From the NCBI GenBank assembly GCA_016194865.1, contig JACQAT010000019.1, positions 48,473 through 112,472 on the forward strand: DNA of 64,000 bases, read 5' to 3'. This document shows, piece by piece, positions 59,529 to 64,000 of this stretch (the first letter of the stretch is position 1; each line of letters starts with the position of its first letter). The stretch comes from Chloroflexota bacterium (GTDB lineage: Bacteria > Chloroflexota > Limnocylindria > P2-11E). Position numbers and translations under genes: made by a program. The notes below the pieces were generated by a model. The model searched no databases. It was not told where the DNA came from and saw only the letters and a list, made by a program, of their open reading frames with translations.

Positions 59529-60415
59529 CCGCTTCGGCGGAGTCGGGGGTCGAGGGCGTCGCGCAGCGCGTCGCCGAGGAAATTGAACGCGAACACCGCG
59601 ACGAAGATCGCGACGCCGGGACCGAAGCTCATCCACCAGTAGAAGTTCGCCAGGTAGCGCTGCGAGTAGTTGATGTCCTGCCCCCACGACGGGTAGGGCG
59701 GCTGCGGACCGAGCCCGAGGAACGAGAGCGCCGCCTCGGCCAGGATCGCGAACGCGGTCGCGAGCGTGGCCTGCACGACGAGCGGGTTCGTGATGTTCGG
59801 GAAGATGTGCCGCAGCACGATCCCGATGGGTGGCACCCCCACCGTGCGCGCCGCGACCACGAACTCGCGGGCGCGTACCGAGAGCACCTGGCCCCTCGTA
59901 AGGCGCGCATAGCCGGGTATCGCGACGATGCCGATCGCGATCATGGCGTTCTGGATCTGCGGGCCGAGCGCGGCGGTGATCGCGATCGCGAGGACCAGCG
60001 CCGGGAACGCGAGGAGCGCGTCGATGACGCGCATCGCGAGCAGATCGAACGTGCCGCCGAGGTAGCCGGCGGCCATCCCGATGCTGACGCCCACCAGGAA
60101 GCCGATGAGCACGGAGATCAGCCCGACGGACAGCGACACGCGCGCGCCCCACATCACGCGGGAGAGCACATCTCGCCCGAGATCATCGGTGCCGAGGAGG
60201 TGGGTCCCGCTCGGCGGGAGGAGCGACTCGGCCACGTCCACCTTGACGGGGTCGTACGGCGAGATGATCGGCGCGAACGCGGCGACGAAGAGAAGCATCG
60301 CGATCAGCGTGGCGCCAACGACCATCCGCGGGTTGCGCCGCGCGAACATGCGGATCGCGGCTGCGCGATCCGCACGCGCGACACGAAGGACAACGGGCAT
60401 TGTCGCGCCGCTCAT
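59525..60415 (-). CDS. Dipeptide/oligopeptide ABC permease, DppC type
   Basis: The 296-aa protein has an N-terminal helix, the family segment GTHLLGTDDLGRDVLSRVMWGAR, the EAA loop with EFVVAARTVGVPP, and ALSFLGLGPQPPYPSWG. It forms half of the membrane channel with the DppB-like partner. ATG overlaps that gene's stop. No ATPase genes follow within the window. Confidence 0.92.
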   Translation of the reverse strand: MSGATMPVVLRVARADRAAAIRMFARRNPRMVVGATLIAMLLFVAAFAPIISPYDPVKVDVAESLLPPSGTHLLGTDDLGRDVLSRVMWGARVSLSVGLISVLIGFLVGVSIGMAAGYLGGTFDLLAMRVIDALLAFPALVLAIAITAALGPQIQNAMIAIGIVAIPGYARLTRGQVLSVRAREFVVAARTVGVPPIGIVLRHIFPNITNPLVVQATLATAFAILAEAALSFLGLGPQPPYPSWGQDINYSQRYLANFYWWMSFGPGVAIFVAVFAFNFLGDALRDALDPRLRRSG

Positions 60416-61374
60416 GCCTCGGCGGCCCCGAAGGAGATGCGGGGATCGAGCACGGCGTAGAGGACGTCGACGAGCAGCGTGCTGAACATGAACGACAGGG
60501 CCGAGATCAGCACGACGCCCTGGACGATCGGATAGTCCTGTGAGGGGATCGCCTGCACGGCCAGCCGGCCCACGCCCGGCCAGAAGAAGATCGTTTCAGT
60601 GATGAACGCGCCCTCGATGATCGCTCCGATCTGGATCCCGATGATCGTGACGACCGGGATGAGCGCGTTCTTGAGCGCGTGGCGTGCGATGACCGCGCCC
60701 TCGTGGAGGCCCTTGGCGCGGGCGGTCCGCATGTAGTCGAGCCCAAAGACGTCGATGAGGCTCGAACGCACCTGCCGCATGTTCACCGCGAGACTCGCCG
60801 TCGCGAGCGTGATCGCGGGCAGCACCAGGCGGCGCAGGTTGTCGCCCGGGTCCGCCACGAACGCGACGTACCCGCCGGGCGGGAACAGGTGCCCGGGCAC
60901 GACGAACGCGAACACGAGGATCAGGATCAGGCCAAGGAAGAAGTTCGGGAACGACACGCCGGCGAGCGTGACGCTCGTCGTCACCAGGTCGAGGACGGAG
61001 TTCCGCTTGAGCGCGGACAGCGTCCCAACGACGAGCGCGACGACGACCGAGATGAGGATCGCGGCCGCGCCGAGCTCGAGCGTGGCCGGGAGCCGCTCGC
61101 CGATCGCCTCGACCACGCGCTGCTTTGTCTGCAGCGAGCGTCCCAGATCGCCCTGCAATGCCTTCGAGAGCCAGGCGGCGTACTGGATCGGCAGCGGCTG
61201 GTCAAGGCCGAGCTGCGCCCGGATATAGGCGATCGTCACGGGGTCGTTGTTCTCGCCCGCGTAGGTGAGCACCGGGTCGCCCGGGGCGAGCCGCACGAGC
61301 ACGAAGATGCCGACGGTGACGAGGAACGCGACAGGGATCATGAGCAGGAGGCGACGGAGGATGTACTGCGTCAC
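60412..61374 (-). CDS. Dipeptide/oligopeptide ABC permease, DppB type
   Basis: The 320-aa protein has the usual DppB features: TQYILRRLLLMIPVAFLVT at the start, VRLAPGDPVLTYAGENNDP in the first periplasmic loop, and MRTARAKGLHEGAVIARHAL as the EAA loop. GTG at 61374 begins the gene. It pairs with the binding protein upstream and DppC downstream. Confidence 0.93.
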   Translation of the reverse strand: MTQYILRRLLLMIPVAFLVTVGIFVLVRLAPGDPVLTYAGENNDPVTIAYIRAQLGLDQPLPIQYAAWLSKALQGDLGRSLQTKQRVVEAIGERLPATLELGAAAILISVVVALVVGTLSALKRNSVLDLVTTSVTLAGVSFPNFFLGLILILVFAFVVPGHLFPPGGYVAFVADPGDNLRRLVLPAITLATASLAVNMRQVRSSLIDVFGLDYMRTARAKGLHEGAVIARHALKNALIPVVTIIGIQIGAIIEGAFITETIFFWPGVGRLAVQAIPSQDYPIVQGVVLISALSFMFSTLLVDVLYAVLDPRISFGAAEA

Positions 61375-61407
61375 TCCGTCGCCTCCGCTCTCACGCCCCC
61401 TGTTCGG

Positions 61408-63006
61408 CTACTTCTTCAGCGAGACCGTCTCGAATCGCGGGAGCTGGTCCGGAAAGACCGCGAAGCCCTGAACGTTCTTGGCGGTCAAGAGCTGCGCGGC
61501 TTGGTAGCTGTACCAGATCAGCGCCGGGTCGTCGACGACGAAGATCTGCTGCGCCTTGAGCAGGAGGTCCTTGCGCTTCGCGTTGTCGGTCGCGGTACGC
61601 GAGTCGTCGAGCAGCTTGTCGACCTCCTTGTTCGAGTAGGCGGAGTTGTTGTTCGGACGGCCCGTGTAGACGAAGTCGTAGACGTTCCCGTCCGGGTCGG
61701 TGCGGCCGCTCCAGTTGATGAGGGTCAGCCCGGTGTGCTTGTGGTCGTTCTGCAGCTTCACGATCTCGTTGAACAGGAGCGTCTTGATGTCCATCGTGAT
61801 GTCGGCCTTGGCGAGCTGCGACTGGATGAGCTGCGCGAGCTGGAGCGTCCCCGCATCCCCTGAGGAGACCAGCATCTCGAACTTCAGCGGGCCCTTGCCG
61901 ACGTCGGCGACGAGCTTCTTCGCGCCGGCGATGTCCGGCTTTGCGAACGGCTTGAAGTTCGGGTCGAACGCGGAGTGCGAGGGCGCGATCGGGCCGTAGC
62001 CGACCGTGCCGACGCCCTGGGCCGGACCCTTCGCGAGGATCTCGTCGCGGTCTAGAGCGATCGAGACGGCCTTGACGTAGCGTCCTTCCTCGAAGAGGAA
62101 GCCCTTCGAGCGGTTCGGGTACATGCTGTTGTAGCCAAGGCCGGCGATCTCCTGGTAGACGAAGTCTGGATTCGCCTTCACGCTCGGCACGTCCTTGCCG
62201 GTGATCGCGTTCGTCGCCTGCACCTGTCCGGTCAGCACGTTGGTCAAGCGCACGCTGCCGTCGGTGATCGGCTTGATGATGACCTTGTCGAGGTACGGGA
62301 GCTTGTCGCCGTTGGCGGCCTTGCCCCACCAGTCGGGATTCTTCTCGAAGGTGTAATGGTCATCCTTCACCGCCTCGGTGAGGATGAACGGCCCAGTGCC
62401 GGCCTTGAACGCCTTGCGCGTGAAGTCCGCGCCGCCGGCCTCGACGGCCTTGCGCGAGACCATCATCCCGGAGCGGTCGATGAGCTGGGAGAGGAACGGC
62501 GCGAACGGAGTCTTGAGGTCGACCTTCACCGTCGCGGGATCGACGACCGTGACGGTGTCCACCGGAGCGAGCTCGCCGGTCCGCCGCGAGTCCTTCGTGA
62601 GGCGGTAGCGGTCGAGATTCCACTTCACGGACTCCGCGTCGAACGCCGACCCGTCGTGGTACTTGACGCCCGTCTTCAGGTTGAACGTATAGCTCTTCCC
62701 GTCGGGCGAAACGGTCCACTTCTCGGCGAGCCACGGGATGATGTCGCCCTTGGGCGTCACCCGGACGAGCGAGTCGTACATCGCGTACATCAGATGACGG
62801 TCCACGAAGAGCCCGGACTGCATCGGATCCATGTCCGTGATGTCCGAGTTCATCGCGAAGGTGACGGTGCCGCCGTACGCCACCTTCGCGGCGGCGGGCG
62901 CGGCCGAGGCCCCGGTCCCACCTCCAGGCGTGGGCGAGCCGGCGCACGCGGTGGCGAGCACGGCGATGAGCGCGAGGAATGCCAGGGCACGGACCCGAAG
63001 CGTCAT
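61408..63006 (-). CDS. Peptide-binding lipoprotein, family 5
   Basis: The 532-aa protein has a lipobox (LATACAG), a Gly/Ser/Ala linker, and family 5 motifs: ITDMDPMQSGLFVDRHLMY, ISPDGKSYTF-like VSPDGKSYTFNLKTGVKYHD, and later FSNKEVDKLLDDSR-like YSNKEVDKLLDDSR. It would deliver peptides to the DppB/DppC channel. GGAGGGG lies 4 nt before the ATG. Confidence 0.92.
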   Translation of the reverse strand: MTLRVRALAFLALIAVLATACAGSPTPGGGTGASAAPAAAKVAYGGTVTFAMNSDITDMDPMQSGLFVDRHLMYAMYDSLVRVTPKGDIIPWLAEKWTVSPDGKSYTFNLKTGVKYHDGSAFDAESVKWNLDRYRLTKDSRRTGELAPVDTVTVVDPATVKVDLKTPFAPFLSQLIDRSGMMVSRKAVEAGGADFTRKAFKAGTGPFILTEAVKDDHYTFEKNPDWWGKAANGDKLPYLDKVIIKPITDGSVRLTNVLTGQVQATNAITGKDVPSVKANPDFVYQEIAGLGYNSMYPNRSKGFLFEEGRYVKAVSIALDRDEILAKGPAQGVGTVGYGPIAPSHSAFDPNFKPFAKPDIAGAKKLVADVGKGPLKFEMLVSSGDAGTLQLAQLIQSQLAKADITMDIKTLLFNEIVKLQNDHKHTGLTLINWSGRTDPDGNVYDFVYTGRPNNNSAYSNKEVDKLLDDSRTATDNAKRKDLLLKAQQIFVVDDPALIWYSYQAAQLLTAKNVQGFAVFPDQLPRFETVSLKK

Positions 63007-63086
63007 CTGACCCCTCCCGACCTTTCGGTTCTGCAGGAGGATACGTCCGGGTCCGTGCCGCGTATCAGTTCTTGTTGAGGTTCACG
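63007..63086. promoter_or_regulatory. Promoter gap with a 10-bp inverted repeat
   Basis: CGACCTTTCG (63018-63027) and CGAAAGGTCG (63090-63099) are perfect inverted copies 62 nt apart, flanking the probable promoter of the peptide transporter. The right copy lies in the last codons of the membrane protein gene. Confidence 0.45.
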
Positions 63087-63740
63087 CTACGAAAGGTCGC
63101 CGTGCTCCGTGCGCTCGACGCGCGTCTCCTCTACGCGATCGCCACCCTTGCGTCCGACGGCGGGAAGAAGCCGATACGCGGGCCGCGAGGGCTCGCGCAC
63201 GACCGTCGTTCGCTCCACCTCTGCCGTGGCCACCGGGACCGCGCGCAGCGTTTCGACAACGTAGCGGGACGGTGCCAGCAGGCCTCCGAGCCAACCCGCG
63301 AAGATCGTGCCGAGGAAGCCCATGATCGCGCTGAAGGTGAGCGCGTCGCCCGCCGGTGCGGCCCCACCGCCGAATGCCCACGCGTATGCCGTGTCGACAC
63401 GAGCGATGGACGGCCCGCCGAGCACGCCGCGGTCGGCGGCGACGCCGAGCAGCATCACGACGAGGACGACGAAGAGACCGAAGAACGCGGTGAGCATCCC
63501 GTGCCAGCTCGTGCTCCAGCCCGCCATGCGCCCCGCGACGTAGCCGCCCACGAGGTAGGCGATGAGGACGCTCAGGATGCCCGGCACCGCGAGCGAGAGA
63601 TCCGATCCCGTGCGCGCCGTGCCACCGAACAGTGGGACGAGCAGCGCGGTCACACCGATCGCCGCGACCCAACCGCCGAGGATCGCGCCCCACGAGGTCC
63701 CACGGGCGCGGACAACGACGCGGTCATCCATGTCTGACAT
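63087..63740 (-). CDS. Four-helix membrane protein of unknown function
   Basis: The 217-aa protein has about four membrane segments (WGAILGGWVAAIGVTALLVP, then a long hydrophobic region around 50-105, then GFLGTIFAGWLGGLL) and a charged C-tail. It resembles small TIGR04086/YrzE-style membrane proteins only in layout. An AGGAGG Shine-Dalgarno 6 nt before the ATG supports the start. Confidence 0.72.
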   Translation of the reverse strand: MSDMDDRVVVRARGTSWGAILGGWVAAIGVTALLVPLFGGTARTGSDLSLAVPGILSVLIAYLVGGYVAGRMAGWSTSWHGMLTAFFGLFVVLVVMLLGVAADRGVLGGPSIARVDTAYAWAFGGGAAPAGDALTFSAIMGFLGTIFAGWLGGLLAPSRYVVETLRAVPVATAEVERTTVVREPSRPAYRLLPAVGRKGGDRVEETRVERTEHGDLS

Positions 63741-63894
63741 GACGGTCCTCCTTTGATGTGCGCCGGGAATTCCGCCTCGGGGGCCCTGCCCCTCGGCGCC
63801 CCCGGCGCGGCGAAATTGCCCATCGCTGGAGGTGCAAGACCGCTGCCAAGAGGTGTCCTGCTAGGTGAGATTCCCGGTGGTTTGTGAGACTGCC
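63741..63894. other. Gap with a GC-rich inverted repeat
   Basis: The gap between two leftward genes holds a GC-rich inverted repeat, CGGGGGCC and GGCGCCCCCG (63778-63804). It lacks a U-tract, so a terminator is uncertain. No gene is seen. Confidence 0.35.
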
Positions 63895-64000
63895 TCAGGC
63901 CGCGGCACGCAGCTCCTCCAGCCAACCCTGCAGGTGTGCGAGCGCTGGGATGTTGTCGAAGCCGCGATCGGTGAAGGGCGTGCCGTCGTAACGCTCACCC
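63895..64000 (-). CDS. C-terminal part of an unrecognised protein, cut by the window edge
   Basis: The minus-strand frame that enters from the right edge ends with GERYDGTPFTDRGFDNIPAL, then a Leu-rich helix and LRAAA before the TGA at 63895. Nothing identifies the family. The gene begins outside the window. Confidence 0.5.
   Translation of the reverse strand, partial: GERYDGTPFTDRGFDNIPALAHLQGWLEELRAAA

Noticed and set aside
1..64000. Selenoprotein genes with in-frame TGA
   Set aside because: selC prompted a check, but no known selenoprotein family with an internal TGA was recognised in the window.
1..64000. CRISPR arrays, insertion sequences, prophage
   Set aside because: No regularly spaced repeats, transposase, integrase or phage structural proteins were seen.

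Overview
The window is very GC-rich, tightly packed bacterial DNA with about 63 supported protein genes (two cut by the window ends), one tRNA and one clear riboswitch. There is no rRNA, CRISPR array, transposase or phage gene. GTG starts, 1-8 nt gene overlaps (ATGA, GTGA, TGATG) and leaderless -10 boxes are the norm. This style, the gene content (archaeal-type phosphoglucose/phosphomannose isomerase, ATP-dependent DNA ligase of the archaeal type, many lipoproteins, no outer-membrane genes) and the protein sequences suggest Chloroflexota (Limnocylindria-like) or a neighbouring terrabacterial lineage. That assignment is an inference.

Layout. 0-8 kb: small membrane protein, ATP-dependent DNA ligase, two histidine kinases and a response regulator, a GAF-GGDEF diguanylate cyclase with an MshEN-like tail, and an ECF sigma/anti-sigma pair. 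8-14.3 kb: VapC remnant, zinc-ribbon miniprotein, MFS exporter, selenocysteine tRNA, AAA+ ATPase, glycosyltransferase, GTP cyclohydrolase I and a RibD-type reductase that seems to start at CTG. 14.4-21.4 kb: peptide-binding lipoprotein, thioredoxin, and a three-gene operon (TPR protein, SPOR/beta-propeller lipoprotein, 801-aa degenerate DNA-methylase-like protein). 21.5-25.3 kb: a soluble MgtE-sensor-like protein overlapping an Nramp-like transporter with an altered metal site, then a lipoprotein.

25.3-36.9 kb is one long leftward gene array: thrC-thrB-birA-degV-accD-accA-biotinless BCCP-like gene-fabD-leader ORF-accC-fabZ-arginase-small ORF-fabF-accB-YHS protein. It joins threonine synthesis, biotin attachment, acetyl-CoA carboxylase and fatty acid synthesis. 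36.9-40.2 kb: AI-2E family permease, SurE, polysaccharide deacetylase. 40.3-47.7 kb: a B12 salvage operon (btuC-btuD-btuF-cobO-cobS-cbiB-cobQ-cobU-cobC) behind a cobalamin riboswitch. 47.8-54.9 kb: SWIM protein, PaiB-like protein, MFS transporter, then Nudix, PGI/PMI, phosphomannomutase and sugar epimerase genes for nucleotide-sugar supply, and an EamA transporter. 54.9-64 kb: FAD oxidase and MBL hydrolase, GNAT and methyltransferase, proC, a dipeptide ABC transporter without ATPases, and a membrane protein.

The most unusual items are the degenerate methylase operon, the MgtE-sensor/Nramp pair, the BCCP paralogue whose biotinyl lysine is glycine, two genes whose only plausible start is CTG, selC directly upstream of an MFS gene, and a set of eight TAnnnT-N6/7-RTG leaderless starts.
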